Source of the DNA: a virus
Strand: one strand, 5' to 3'
Virus record (IMG/VR): IMGVR_UViG_3300029309_000027
Coordinates: 1-61,638 of that record
Length of the DNA stretch: 61,638 bases
In this document: piece after piece, positions 35,980-46,057 of the stretch
Layout of the letters: each line of letters starts with the position of its first letter
Position numbering within the stretch: the stretch's first letter is position 1
Position numbers and translations under genes: made by a program
The notes under the pieces: model-generated
The model's input: the letters and a program-made list of their open reading frames with translations, nothing else
Told to the model about the DNA's origin: nothing
Database searches by the model: none

Positions 35980-36938
35980 TGGCTACAGAAAAAACCGTGG
36001 CGTGGAGCCACAAGGGTGGATATTGGAAAACCAGGTACAGTTTCGCTAGCTATTGCTATGCTTTCATTGACAGGATCTTTTTGTCTTTCAATACTTTCTT
36101 TACCAACGCGCCTGTATGGAGGCACGACGACGACACAGTAACTAGAACTAGCTTCTATGGGAACGTCGGGGGGAGCGCCATTTCTGTCACGTTTAATGAA
36201 AACGTGAGTAGCAATAAGATCTACAAGGCGCTGTCTCTAGAGTCCACAAACAACGTCAATGGTATAACTGCCCTTACCATCAACAACAGTACTGTTGCTG
36301 ACCAGACAAAAAACATTACCGCTACGGTCCTTGAGGAGAAAGGTGGGATCATGTACGGGGGCGTCGGGTTTGACAACCGCCTTACAGGGGCTAACGTCAA
36401 GGCTGTAGGCAGTGTCTCAAACATGATTGGGGCGGCAGGGATAACTACCGTTTTTATTGATTTTATTGACGGGGGGAACAGCTACAACTTAACAGTAGAT
36501 AGCTCTACGAGGTACTTCTTTATGAATGTCGGTGAGGACGGGGTGTCAACATTCTTTGCCACTGATCTTGCCACCCCTATTGCGGTGCCAGATGAGTTCA
36601 ATACGACCTTTACGCCTTTTACTTTGGTAACAGAAGGGGAAGCTGAAGCAATCGGAGTAAACTACATGAACCTTGCTGGGGGCGTAGCTGTAATGCCTAC
36701 TACTGGTAATACTTACTTATATTCTGCTACCCCAGGGGAAACAAACGGGGAGGGGGCTCGAGGTCAGACAGCAGACGCAGTGATTACACTGGGGTCAAAT
36801 GAGTATGAGCTTTTTGCTGTTAACTTAGAATACGAGGAGACGGACTACGATCACAGAGACGAACGCTTTGCAAGGCGCAGCCAGAGCGGCACACAGCGCA
36901 ACAGGCAGGGTAGGCAGAGACAGAGGAGAAGGAGATAA
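35979..36938 (+). CDS. Tail-associated protein with Arg-rich tail (319 aa)
   Basis: The N-terminus reads WSHKGGYWKTRYSFASYCYAF, a Trp/Tyr-rich signature resembling tail stabilisation proteins of Bacteroidetes podoviruses. The body is beta-rich. The last 35 residues are strikingly rich in Arg and Gln (RNRQGRQRQRRRR at the end), which could contact DNA or an acidic partner. It begins within the stop of the giant tail gene. Its end is followed by tandem promoter boxes. Confidence 0.65.
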   Translation: MATEKTVAWSHKGGYWKTRYSFASYCYAFIDRIFLSFNTFFTNAPVWRHDDDTVTRTSFYGNVGGSAISVTFNENVSSNKIYKALSLESTNNVNGITALTINNSTVADQTKNITATVLEEKGGIMYGGVGFDNRLTGANVKAVGSVSNMIGAAGITTVFIDFIDGGNSYNLTVDSSTRYFFMNVGEDGVSTFFATDLATPIAVPDEFNTTFTPFTLVTEGEAEAIGVNYMNLAGGVAVMPTTGNTYLYSATPGETNGEGARGQTADAVITLGSNEYELFAVNLEYEETDYDHRDERFARRSQSGTQRNRQGRQRQRRRR

Positions 36939-36951
36939 TTTTGTAATTTTG
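36936..36951 (+). promoter_or_regulatory. Tandem TAATTTTG minus-7 boxes
   Basis: TAATTTTG occurs twice back to back (36936-36943 and 36944-36951), both matching TAnnTTTG. The second ends seven bases before the ATG at 36959. The first overlaps the stop codon of the preceding gene. Confidence 0.6.
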
Positions 36952-36958
36952 CATTAGA

Positions 36959-38098
36959 ATGTGGCAACTTATACCATTCGCGGTAGGACAAGCTGTAGCC
37001 TATGACCAGACTCGCAAGCTCGGCAAGGCTGGGGAGGAGCTGGCTATGGGGGCGGAGGCCGACATGGACCTGAGCCTGCAGAGGCTCGGTAATATCGCAG
37101 AGAACGTAGGTTTAAGCGACCAGAGCTACAAGCTCAGAGACACTTACTTCCAAGTGGCAGAAGAGCTGTCCAGGGCTGGGGTGGCAGACGCCGACGAGCT
37201 AGCACAATCTATTGTTGCTGGTATCGGGGACAGCAGAGAAGAGCTCGCTGCCCTGAGTAAGATCGGGGACCTAGCCAAAGGCAAGAGAGACGCCCGCATG
37301 GAGGGGGCTTTGATGAAGCTGCAAGGTGAGGCAGGGTTGACAAAGCGTGCGGAAGAGCTCGAGGACACCAAGCGTGGTCTGGAGTTCAACATCGCAGACA
37401 CCAGGGAGATGGATATGGCTCGGATCAACACTGGTCTAGACGCTAAGTTCGGTGCTCAGGCAGCTATTGCAGAGCAGGCTGCTGCTGCAGGCAACACGAT
37501 CAGCAGTTCTCTGATCGCGGCCTCTGGCACACCTGACCAACGCGCTGCAGCTAGAACACAGAGGCAGGCAAACAGGGCTTCGCAACGTCAATTTGAGGAC
37601 GCTATTAACCCTGCTGCTGCAGACCAGCGCCCTGGCATGTTTATAAACCCACCCACAGAGGGGCGCACTGCCATTGAGGGTCTACAACCAGGCGAACAGG
37701 TAGATCTTGGTAGGGCATTGGAACAAAACAGATCGGAGAGAGGCTTCTTTCTACCTGAGGATGACAACTATAACTTCTTTCCCGAAGAGGGCAGGGACTA
37801 CGTTGACTTTCCTAATCAATCTGGATTAGCCATTGGTCAGTTTTATCGTAACGAGCAGGGCGGATACATCGGAGAGCAGGGGGGTGTGACTGAAGGGGAG
37901 TTCAGCCATGACACCAACAAGAAAGCTGTGATCGATGAGGAGTCTGGTGAGAAAGAGGGGGAGCTGACTGGGGGTGAGGTTGTCTTCAACCCTGAGCAGA
38001 CAGATAACATCGAGGGTCTAGTAGAGAATCGCGATGCTGAGGGCTTGCTGAAGTACATGACGATGCTGTTCTCCTTGCCGCAATTCCAAGAAGCGTGA
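36959..38098 (+). CDS. Internal virion/ejection protein 1 (379 aa)
   Basis: The N-terminus (MWQLIPFAVGQAVAYDQ) is hydrophobic, followed by a long helical region with Ala-rich coils to about residue 185, like small T7-type core proteins. The C-terminal part contains EFSHDTNKKAVIDEESGEKEG-type sequence then LTGGEVVFNPEQ. This ...TGGE.V.NP.Q motif recurs in internal proteins of Bacteroidetes and marine phages. It probably forms part of the ejected core with the next two genes. Its stop overlaps the next GTG start. Confidence 0.7.
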   Translation: MWQLIPFAVGQAVAYDQTRKLGKAGEELAMGAEADMDLSLQRLGNIAENVGLSDQSYKLRDTYFQVAEELSRAGVADADELAQSIVAGIGDSREELAALSKIGDLAKGKRDARMEGALMKLQGEAGLTKRAEELEDTKRGLEFNIADTREMDMARINTGLDAKFGAQAAIAEQAAAAGNTISSSLIAASGTPDQRAAARTQRQANRASQRQFEDAINPAAADQRPGMFINPPTEGRTAIEGLQPGEQVDLGRALEQNRSERGFFLPEDDNYNFFPEEGRDYVDFPNQSGLAIGQFYRNEQGGYIGEQGGVTEGEFSHDTNKKAVIDEESGEKEGELTGGEVVFNPEQTDNIEGLVENRDAEGLLKYMTMLFSLPQFQEA

Positions 38099-39861
38099 GA
38101 TACACAGGCAAAATCCCAATCCCAGACCTGACTCAGGGGATGGAGATGATCCCCCAGGCGATCCTGGCGCGTAACAAGCAAGCGCAAGCAAATAGAAAGC
38201 TGCAGGCTGAAGGCATCAAGGCTGCCAACGAGCAGTACGCTAAGGCTCTTGGTGAGGTCGGGGGTATCAGCCAGAACATCCACCCCTTCTTCGTACCGTA
38301 TGTGCAAGAGGCCTATGACCACTTCCGCAACGTAGAGGTACCACAGATCCTGGCTGGTAACCCAGCCACTGCGCAGGCAGAGATAAAGAGGAGGTTCGAG
38401 AACTTCAGCAACTCCGTAGACAAGTACCTGACCAACCCAGATATGATGTCTTCTATGGCTCAGTACGCTGACTACATGGAGGGGCCAGGCAACACGCTCT
38501 TTGATGCGACGCAAAAGAACCTGGCGGCAGACCGCAGGTTGAACCCATCTCTAGAGGAGTTCAACAGAAAAAGGAACTACCAGATGAAGGGGCTGATGAG
38601 TGGTGCGCACAACGTGTACAATCCAGACGGCAGCTTCTCGGTCATGGGGTTGGAGACAGACCCCAACACTGGTCTACCCAAAGCCGATATGGAGATCGAC
38701 GGGAGAACAGCCACGCACTTTAATGACAAGAACTGGTTTACACCAGGAACAGTGCGCATGGCCCCCAGAGACTACATGGAAATTGCTAAAGACGTTCACG
38801 CTCACTACTCTGGCCGTGAACAACCTTACGATTGGGGGAGGATCAGCTCGGACCTGATGGGTCACTGGCAAACCCCTATGAGTTTCGCGACTGTGAACAG
38901 AGAAAGCGAGGCCTATGAGTTTAGGGTGGCAGCTGCAGAGCAGGCTATCCCCAAGATGAGGGATCAAAACAACCCCCTTTATGCGCCAAGTGCAGCGGCT
39001 ATGGATGACCAGGTGCTGATGGATATGTTTTCCCTGGACCCAGAGGTTATTAAGGATTACCCTGTGCTAGCTGGCGTAGTCCAGAATGCCTTGACTAGTG
39101 AGTGGAACAACGAGTTCAGACCGCTAGTGGAGTATCTGGCAACAGGGAGTGGCGGCAGCGGCCCACGCCTTGAGGACCTGCTGAATGGGGCGGCACCATT
39201 CACTATGAACATCCAGGAGTTTAACCCTGGTGACATCCCCCTTCTCCCTAACATCCCAACCGCTTTGGCTAATGCTGACGACCCAGAGCAAGTTCTGCGG
39301 AGCACAGAGGAGTATGACGACTTGAACGTACAGTTGCGCTCGGTCAACTTGCGTAGCACGAACGACTTCCCGAACGTGACCGCCAACATGTTCAACGCTT
39401 CTTACTATGACGATGTCAAGTTCCTGAGAGAAAGCGCCATCATTACGCAGGATTCAAACACTGGAGCGTGGGTGGCTCAGGACCCCGCGATGATCACACC
39501 AGGGGTTGTCGAGCTTTTGACTAAGGCCAACCAGCAGTATGAGTCGGTCGTCATCCACAGTATTGCATTCACCGAGGACCCGAACAAGTACGTTGTGATC
39601 GCCGAGGACAACAGAGTTGTGGTGGTGGACAAGAACAACTTGAACTTCGCTACTCAGGATCTGCATACATCCATCAGACAGTCCCTGTCTATGAACAACA
39701 CTGAGGTCCAGAACCCGATCGAAGAACTGCGCAGAAGAGTGCTCATTGCACATCCCTTTGATTCAGGCAGTAGCGTCCAGTCATATCAGAATTGGAAGAA
39801 CAGTCAGCCTGCTGGTGCAAGCACGACCTATGAGGACTATCTCCAAGCAATAGGACAATAA
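38095..39861 (+). CDS. Internal virion/ejection protein 2 (588 aa)
   Basis: Translation appears to start at a GTG overlapping the previous stop. The sequence is largely helical with GMEMIPQAILARNKQAQANRK near the start, and conserved-looking segments such as HPFFVPYVQEAYDHFRN and YNPDGSFSVMGLETDP. Its size and its place between two other internal proteins fit the middle component of a T7-like ejection apparatus. No enzymatic motif is evident. Confidence 0.65.
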   Translation: MRYTGKIPIPDLTQGMEMIPQAILARNKQAQANRKLQAEGIKAANEQYAKALGEVGGISQNIHPFFVPYVQEAYDHFRNVEVPQILAGNPATAQAEIKRRFENFSNSVDKYLTNPDMMSSMAQYADYMEGPGNTLFDATQKNLAADRRLNPSLEEFNRKRNYQMKGLMSGAHNVYNPDGSFSVMGLETDPNTGLPKADMEIDGRTATHFNDKNWFTPGTVRMAPRDYMEIAKDVHAHYSGREQPYDWGRISSDLMGHWQTPMSFATVNRESEAYEFRVAAAEQAIPKMRDQNNPLYAPSAAAMDDQVLMDMFSLDPEVIKDYPVLAGVVQNALTSEWNNEFRPLVEYLATGSGGSGPRLEDLLNGAAPFTMNIQEFNPGDIPLLPNIPTALANADDPEQVLRSTEEYDDLNVQLRSVNLRSTNDFPNVTANMFNASYYDDVKFLRESAIITQDSNTGAWVAQDPAMITPGVVELLTKANQQYESVVIHSIAFTEDPNKYVVIAEDNRVVVVDKNNLNFATQDLHTSIRQSLSMNNTEVQNPIEELRRRVLIAHPFDSGSSVQSYQNWKNSQPAGASTTYEDYLQAIGQ

Positions 39862-42800
39862 TGGACGAGAAAGAACTAGAGCTGCTGTTAACGCTGCTCC
39901 CTACAGGACATTTCAACAACACAGATGAGCTCCGCTCCCTGATCGAAAGCGAAGGGTTGGGGGCTATCTATGCCGCAGACACAGCACGAGAGAACTCTGT
40001 GTTGAAGGAGCAGTTTGGTAGTGAGGCTGGATTGGTTGGGGCTTTCCCCTCACTGGCTCCGTTCAGCCCTGTAAAAAAAAAAGATACAGAGACACCGCTC
40101 GCACCTTCCGCCTCAGCTTTGGATGGGAACCAAACTTCTGTGGTGTCACCGCAACTATCGGTGGAAGAACAGTTCGGATTGGGATCTTCCGATCCTAGCG
40201 ACACCTATGAAGACCTTGTCCTCCAGGACATGGGGGTGCAGCCAAAGCAGCAAAAGTTTCAAGGGCTGACATATGAGCTGAAGGACGGGAACGTATCTCT
40301 GCGCTCTGCTCGCAGACCGAATCTGAGGGATTCTCGGGTCGGGGCAGACCTGAACATTCCGAATGAGATGCTGCTCAACAGGATGCAGCAGCAAGGTTTC
40401 TTGACTACAGCAAAACTTCTCGAACCCTACAGGGATCAACTTCCTGATGAGCTCAGTGACGTCATGAGAGGCATGGCAACTTACGAGGTCCCCACATACG
40501 ATGCGATGCAACAGATAACTGATGTTATTGCAGCAGACCCTGAGTTGTCAGCTGAAATCTTCGGAGTGCAGGTGAACCCTATGCAAGGGGGGTCATATCA
40601 GCCTGGCATGCAGACCTTCACTATGGCAAGTGATGAGGATATGACAGAGCAGCGCAAGAGCATGATTGCCCCTATCCTCGAGCGCAATCTCTACGATGCT
40701 ATGGCTGGGGATATCGTAGGTAGCCTGCCACCAGAGCACCAAGACAACCCAGAGTCCCTGCACACGATCGAAGACAACATCTTCAAGAAGACTGGGATGC
40801 TCATGGACCTGACTGGTGACGGCAGGATCCAGACACAGCCACTGTTGAAGTTCGAAGGGTTTGAGTTTGCTCAAGGCACAGGGTCTTCTCAAGATGGATA
40901 TGGCGCGTTCGGGTTCCCCACCCCCAAGTTCTCAGGCTACCTAGTGGACCTGGCAGGGGCAGCATCTGTAGACCTGTACAACGCTATTGCCCAGTTCTAT
41001 GATGGGGATAAGCACGTCATCGAGCGCCGACAATACGCCGAGAAACTGCGCACGGATGCCATGCAGTTTACTCGGGACTTCAGCGATGACGACTTCGGTA
41101 ACCAACTGAACAGAACTTTCGGGACGATGGCTGAGGGCGCCCCGTTCTTTGCGGCCACACTGCCACTGCAGATCTACACCATGGGGCGGTTGTCAGCACT
41201 GAATGCATCGACCTCTTCGATCATTGCTCTGACCGCAGCAGAGAGCACTGGTTTGCTGTACATGCAGGAACTGGCCAGGCTCAAGGGTGACCCTGAGTTC
41301 AACATCTATAAGAAAGATGGGGTCGAGTACACGTATGAAGAGATGATGGTGGCCACGGGCGGAGACCCAGAAAAAGCTCTGCAGTACACAGAGGAGGTAG
41401 ACATCGCAGCCAAGTACGGATACCTCGGCAGCATAGCCGCCACTAACTTTGCTATCGACGGGGTCAGCTCTGCTTTCTTTATGAACGCGCTACGTGGTAT
41501 GCCAACCCATACTATGGCGGGTCCGCAGATGACCAAGTGGTGGCAGAACTATGCTGCCAACCTTGGGTATGCGGTGCCTGTCGGAGCGGCCACCTCTAGT
41601 ATTGGGGCTATGCAGATGTACGTGGCTCGAGCCGAGGCCACAGGCAGAGAGATAAGTTGGAGCGAGGTTCAGAACCACGGGTTACAGGCTCTGACTACAG
41701 GGGCAGTTATGGGCTTTACCATGACCACTCTGGGCACAGTAGGGAGTAGACTGCAAAGCACTGCCCTGGCCAAAGACAGGTTTGGTCGTGGCATGCAGAA
41801 CATGAACTATCTGCGGCAACAAGAGCAGATCCTGAAGCGCATGCAGGCAGCGACCGATCCCGAAAAGGTTGCAGAGTATGGGAAGCAGTACTTAGAACTG
41901 ACCAATCGCAACTTGGCGAGGCAGCTGACAGACATCGAGTTCTACAGACGCATGTCTGTTGAGGATCGCAATGAGTTGCTGGCCTTGCAAGACGGGATGA
42001 ACGAGGCCAGAAGGAAGATGCTGATGTTTTCTGACGAGGAGGATCCGCTGCACATCCAGGCTAAGAAAGACCTGGAGCAGTTGACTAAGCAGCGGGACAA
42101 CCTGGAGTCTCTGTATGAAGCCATGGATCAGCCCGTCAGATATGATGACGATGGGAACTTGGTGGAGAGAGATCCGTTTGCTGAGGGACCAGACATCCCA
42201 GATCAAATCAGGATCTTCGCCAACGCCGAGGCTCAAGGTGGCATGAGCACGAAGCCTGGCTATGGCCCCAACACCCCTCGCATGGTGCCGATCAAGCCGA
42301 TCCGTATCAACGGATTGATGTTCAACAAAGAGGGCAAGTTGTCACGTTATGGGTATCGAAAGCAAGAGCAAAGCGACGAGGCGTTTTACGAGTCATTTGT
42401 TGACCGATACGAGGGCATCGTTAATCTGCAGCGCTCGATTCAAGAGCGCGAGGGGTTGGGGTTGCGAGTGCGTTTGGACCAAGATGTGGATGGCTTCCTC
42501 CAAAGACTGGAGTCCATACAGCAGGCTGCTGTAGAGGGCAGCAAGCCGATCATTTCAGGGAAGGGTGGCGTTGTCGACATCATCCGTGGTGGACGAGGCA
42601 CTGCCATAGGCAAGACCGTGGACAAACTGACTGGTCAGCGGACCACGGCCAAGGTCCTGCAAGAAAACATTGAGGGGATTGCCCCTTTGATGCCTAAGGA
42701 TAAGGACGGCAACACCATCCCTATCAATCCCTTGAGCGTATTCGAGCAGTACCGCTATGCTGTTCATGCTCCTGAGCGGAACCAGCACATCTACAACAAG

Positions 42801-45464
42801 AACCAGACGGAGTACAAGAAACTCAACGGCAAGGATGTTCTGACTGCGGCTGAAGCCTCACGCATGCGGGAGCTGGAAAGGTTTATGGACAGCAAGCGCG
42901 GTAGCGGAATGAGTGACGAGCAGGCACAGCAGTTCATAGACGCCTTGCCCGACGAGTTGCTCACTAGGTTTGATGAAGCGAACGCCAAACTCAATGAGAT
43001 GATTCTGGATACTCAGAACGCACTCTTGAAGTACGGAATGATCGATCAAGAAACCTACAACGGTCTCAAATCTAACTTCAAAAACTACACACCGCTGTAC
43101 GGTAGAGCCATCTTGGACAACATCATCAAGCCTGATGGTACGATTGTCGTGGCTGACAACGCGTACTCCAAGGTGCCAGGATCTACGTACCTCGACAACA
43201 AGTTCCTGAGAGAGGCCCAAGGTAGAAGCGAACAGACTGGTGACGTAGTATCCAAGATCCTCATGCAGAACGTCGAGGCTCACGTCTTGGGGAACAGGAA
43301 TGTAGCTATGACCAGGCTGCACAACTTGATGCTGGATAACCCTGACCCCAGGTACCGCATCATGGACACGGGTCTACAAGACTCACCCAACACACAGGTC
43401 GTCTACATCAACGGACAGAAGAAGTATTTGGAGTTCTTCAATGCTGATGGGACTCCCAACCTGACGGTCCTGAGAGGATTGAAATCGCAAGGTGATCAGC
43501 TCGGATTGGCCAGGACTGCGATGAATGATCTCCTCACAACTACTTCGCAGCTACGCAAGATCCACGTCAACTACAACCCTTTCTTCGGACCTTATGCTTT
43601 CTTTAGGGACAAGCAATCCGCCATATCCAACGCCCTTTTTGAGAGTGAAGCACAGTATGGGTTTGCCCTGCGAGATCAGGACGGCATGCCTGTGAGCTCC
43701 TCTGAGTTTATGGCCATGGTCAACAACCCCATGCGTGACTTCAAGGCAATCGCCCTGGTCGCAGCCAGTGAGTCTGGGTTGTACAAGAGATTTACTGGAA
43801 AGGAGATCGAGCGTGTACAGTTGTTCAGGGAGCACGGCGGTCCCACAGGAATGACGCAGATGGAGAGCCTGAAAACCTTGGCCAGACAATTGAACGAAGC
43901 TACTGACGACAAGGCCAGATTGACCCTGACCAACAGCTGGGTCAAGAAGTATGCGTTCGACTTCATCATGGGTTTCAATACTGTGTTAGAGAACGCAGTG
44001 AGGTTCAATGCTTTCGATGCCGCCATGGATCTCGGTATTCACCCAGAGAGAGCAGCTAACATAGCCAAGAACGTCAGCGTCAACTTTAACAGGAAGGGGC
44101 TTGACACTCAGGTGGCTCAAGCAGCCAAGTACTTTTTCAACCCAGCTATGCAGGGTACCGACCAGGTGATTGGTAGATACTTTGGAGAGCGCGGTAAGGC
44201 AGCCAGCGTGGATGAGTATGGTAATCCCAGAAGCTGGTTCTCTGAGCAGGGGCCACGCTTCAAGTCCATGGGGGCTTTTGCTGCGTTGGGTAGCTTGATC
44301 ACGATGTACAACTTGGCCGTGTCTGGTGAGGATCCCACTGGTATCGATGCATACGACCTTATCAAAGACTGGGAGCTCTACAGCAGGATGACTGTTCTTG
44401 ATCCAGATAATCCACAAGGCAAGAGGTACAACATCAGCCTAGCATATGGTCATGGCTACCCGTATGCCCTAGGAGTGATGGGGACAGAGATGGCCATGAA
44501 TCGCAGAGGCTATGTGTCTGCAGCAGCTTACTTGGCCGAGGCCACACAGCACCACCTCGCGCCAATCTACATCTCTGGACCTGCTGAGGGTGCTGCTGAA
44601 GAAGGTCGCAACGTGCTTCAATCCCCAGCAGACTACGCCATGAGTCTCACCGTGCCTACCCAGTTCCTACCATACTTGGGTGTCTATGCCAACAGAGATC
44701 TTTTGACTGGCAGAGAAGTTTATCGTGACGCCCCAGGTAAACCAGACTCAGAGCAGAGCTTCCGAGCCCCATGGATTGTGCAGGAGTGGGCCAAGGGGGT
44801 CAATGAATGGGCTGGTGGTAGCGAGCACCTATCTGGTGACTTCCTAGGCATAGACATGGACTTCAATCCAGACCCCACCTGGTACATGCTAGAGTCCTAC
44901 CTCGGTGGTAACCTCAGATTCATTGAGCAGACGGCAGAATACAAGAGGAAACTGGAGTTGGAGAACTTCGATCCCAACAGTATCGATGGGTTCATCACGG
45001 TCAGAGACCTCCCATTCATCAATAGGTTCGTCACTGAGACCCCACGAACAGAAATCATCAATAGGTTCTATGACTACCAGGATCGGATGGGTCAGTTTGA
45101 GAATGAGTTCCGTGACAAACTCGATGTCGGCAAGCACATCGGAAAGAACCAGGTGTACAGAGAGCGCAAGATGAAAGAGGAAGAGGAAGGCAGCGAAGAG
45201 TTCAGATACTTGGCATACCTATCTACTCGCAGTTACGCACAGGCTATCAGAAAAGCCAACGGCTCTGAAGGCATTGGACTAGTCAGAGAGCTTATGGAGA
45301 AAAGATCCGACCTGATAAGAAAAGAAGGTTTGACTGAGGAGAATATGGAGGAGTACTACGACCTCAACCTCAAGATCAATAAGATCCGAGATACACAAAT
45401 TGGCCTGATGGCCATGTTCCTCAAGTACGCATACATCGTTTCACCACCCCGTGTCAAAGAATAA
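39861..45464 (+). CDS. Giant internal virion/ejection protein (1867 aa)
   Basis: This is the largest core protein and the likely equivalent of T7 gp16. A Pro/Ser-rich linker near 70-105 precedes mixed helical domains. Hydrophobic Ala/Gly/Thr-rich helices near 415-475 and 550-640 could insert into membranes. Residues about 1230-1440 match the large polyvalent protein-associated (LPD38-like) pattern: NPFFGPYAFFRDKQSAISNAL, VLENAVRFNAF, and VSVNFNRKG followed by KYFFNPAMQG. This module is shared by ejected proteins of many podoviruses. No clear lysozyme motif was found. It overlaps the holin gene by 14 bases. Confidence 0.8.
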   Translation: MDEKELELLLTLLPTGHFNNTDELRSLIESEGLGAIYAADTARENSVLKEQFGSEAGLVGAFPSLAPFSPVKKKDTETPLAPSASALDGNQTSVVSPQLSVEEQFGLGSSDPSDTYEDLVLQDMGVQPKQQKFQGLTYELKDGNVSLRSARRPNLRDSRVGADLNIPNEMLLNRMQQQGFLTTAKLLEPYRDQLPDELSDVMRGMATYEVPTYDAMQQITDVIAADPELSAEIFGVQVNPMQGGSYQPGMQTFTMASDEDMTEQRKSMIAPILERNLYDAMAGDIVGSLPPEHQDNPESLHTIEDNIFKKTGMLMDLTGDGRIQTQPLLKFEGFEFAQGTGSSQDGYGAFGFPTPKFSGYLVDLAGAASVDLYNAIAQFYDGDKHVIERRQYAEKLRTDAMQFTRDFSDDDFGNQLNRTFGTMAEGAPFFAATLPLQIYTMGRLSALNASTSSIIALTAAESTGLLYMQELARLKGDPEFNIYKKDGVEYTYEEMMVATGGDPEKALQYTEEVDIAAKYGYLGSIAATNFAIDGVSSAFFMNALRGMPTHTMAGPQMTKWWQNYAANLGYAVPVGAATSSIGAMQMYVARAEATGREISWSEVQNHGLQALTTGAVMGFTMTTLGTVGSRLQSTALAKDRFGRGMQNMNYLRQQEQILKRMQAATDPEKVAEYGKQYLELTNRNLARQLTDIEFYRRMSVEDRNELLALQDGMNEARRKMLMFSDEEDPLHIQAKKDLEQLTKQRDNLESLYEAMDQPVRYDDDGNLVERDPFAEGPDIPDQIRIFANAEAQGGMSTKPGYGPNTPRMVPIKPIRINGLMFNKEGKLSRYGYRKQEQSDEAFYESFVDRYEGIVNLQRSIQEREGLGLRVRLDQDVDGFLQRLESIQQAAVEGSKPIISGKGGVVDIIRGGRGTAIGKTVDKLTGQRTTAKVLQENIEGIAPLMPKDKDGNTIPINPLSVFEQYRYAVHAPERNQHIYNKNQTEYKKLNGKDVLTAAEASRMRELERFMDSKRGSGMSDEQAQQFIDALPDELLTRFDEANAKLNEMILDTQNALLKYGMIDQETYNGLKSNFKNYTPLYGRAILDNIIKPDGTIVVADNAYSKVPGSTYLDNKFLREAQGRSEQTGDVVSKILMQNVEAHVLGNRNVAMTRLHNLMLDNPDPRYRIMDTGLQDSPNTQVVYINGQKKYLEFFNADGTPNLTVLRGLKSQGDQLGLARTAMNDLLTTTSQLRKIHVNYNPFFGPYAFFRDKQSAISNALFESEAQYGFALRDQDGMPVSSSEFMAMVNNPMRDFKAIALVAASESGLYKRFTGKEIERVQLFREHGGPTGMTQMESLKTLARQLNEATDDKARLTLTNSWVKKYAFDFIMGFNTVLENAVRFNAFDAAMDLGIHPERAANIAKNVSVNFNRKGLDTQVAQAAKYFFNPAMQGTDQVIGRYFGERGKAASVDEYGNPRSWFSEQGPRFKSMGAFAALGSLITMYNLAVSGEDPTGIDAYDLIKDWELYSRMTVLDPDNPQGKRYNISLAYGHGYPYALGVMGTEMAMNRRGYVSAAAYLAEATQHHLAPIYISGPAEGAAEEGRNVLQSPADYAMSLTVPTQFLPYLGVYANRDLLTGREVYRDAPGKPDSEQSFRAPWIVQEWAKGVNEWAGGSEHLSGDFLGIDMDFNPDPTWYMLESYLGGNLRFIEQTAEYKRKLELENFDPNSIDGFITVRDLPFINRFVTETPRTEIINRFYDYQDRMGQFENEFRDKLDVGKHIGKNQVYRERKMKEEEEGSEEFRYLAYLSTRSYAQAIRKANGSEGIGLVRELMEKRSDLIRKEGLTEENMEEYYDLNLKINKIRDTQIGLMAMFLKYAYIVSPPRVKE

Positions 45465-45882
45465 ACTACGCGATACCAAGGTAGGGGCATGGCTCAGAGA
45501 CAAGGCCCCCTCCGTACTCGCGGTGGTGGGTGACGCCCTGCCCGATCGGGGGGTGCTGGGCGTGGTGAAGAACCTGGTGGACAAAGACCCCACCCTGGAC
45601 AGCGATAGCTTTCAAGCTGTGATGGATGCTGAGATACAAGCCCAGGAGCAAGTGACCAGGAGGTGGGAGGCAGATGCCCAGACAGATGTAAAGCTGGCTC
45701 AGTACATCAGGCCTATTACCTTGGTGGCACTCACTCTGTTCTATATGATAGTCACGGTGTGGGATGGAGTGGACCCACAGTTCATGCCCCCAGAAAACTA
45801 TATCAACCTGCTGGAGGTCTTGATGCTCACGGTATTCGGAGCCTACTTCGCAGGGAGGACGATTGAAAAAATCAAACGCTAA
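45451..45882 (+). CDS. Holin of the 3TM type
   Basis: The 143-residue protein starts at a GTG inside the end of the giant core gene. After an amphipathic N-terminal region comes IQAQEQVTRRWEADAQTD, a pattern typical of the GTA/phage holin 3TM family. Two membrane helices follow at about 92-106 (ITLVALTLFYMIVTV) and 122-136 (LEVLMLTVFGAYFAG). It should form inner-membrane lesions that release the endolysin. It lies at the extreme end of the late block, far from the DUF5675 gene at 6867. Confidence 0.75.
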   Translation: MSKNKLRDTKVGAWLRDKAPSVLAVVGDALPDRGVLGVVKNLVDKDPTLDSDSFQAVMDAEIQAQEQVTRRWEADAQTDVKLAQYIRPITLVALTLFYMIVTVWDGVDPQFMPPENYINLLEVLMLTVFGAYFAGRTIEKIKR

Positions 45883-45887
45883 GGGCC

Positions 45888-45956
45888 ATGCCGCCTAGCA
45901 GGAAAAGGAAAATGAGAATAAAAGTCATGCAGCAAAGGTACTTAACGTTCCCTTAA
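45888..45956 (+). CDS. Possible 22-residue basic peptide
   Basis: An ATG five bases after the holin stop opens MPPSRKRKMRIKVMQQRY and ends after 22 codons before the terminator hairpin. It is basic and would be co-transcribed with the holin. It may be chance, and no homologue is recognised. Confidence 0.25.
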   Translation: MPPSRKRKMRIKVMQQRYLTFP

Positions 45957-45964
45957 CATGCAAG

Positions 45965-45993
45965 AAGGGAGGACGCCGTTGCGCCTCTCCCTT
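45965..45993. terminator. Hairpin between convergent late and early blocks
   Basis: AAGGGAG pairs with CTCCCTT, with an inner CGC/GCG stem and CGTT loop. It lies where the rightward late block and leftward early block meet, so a bidirectional terminator is expected. T runs are weak on both sides. Confidence 0.5.
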
Positions 45994-46057
45994 ACCTACC
46001 AAATCAAAAAAAACGCTTGTCAATAGCTGACTGCTGTGGCTAATCTAAACCAACTTT

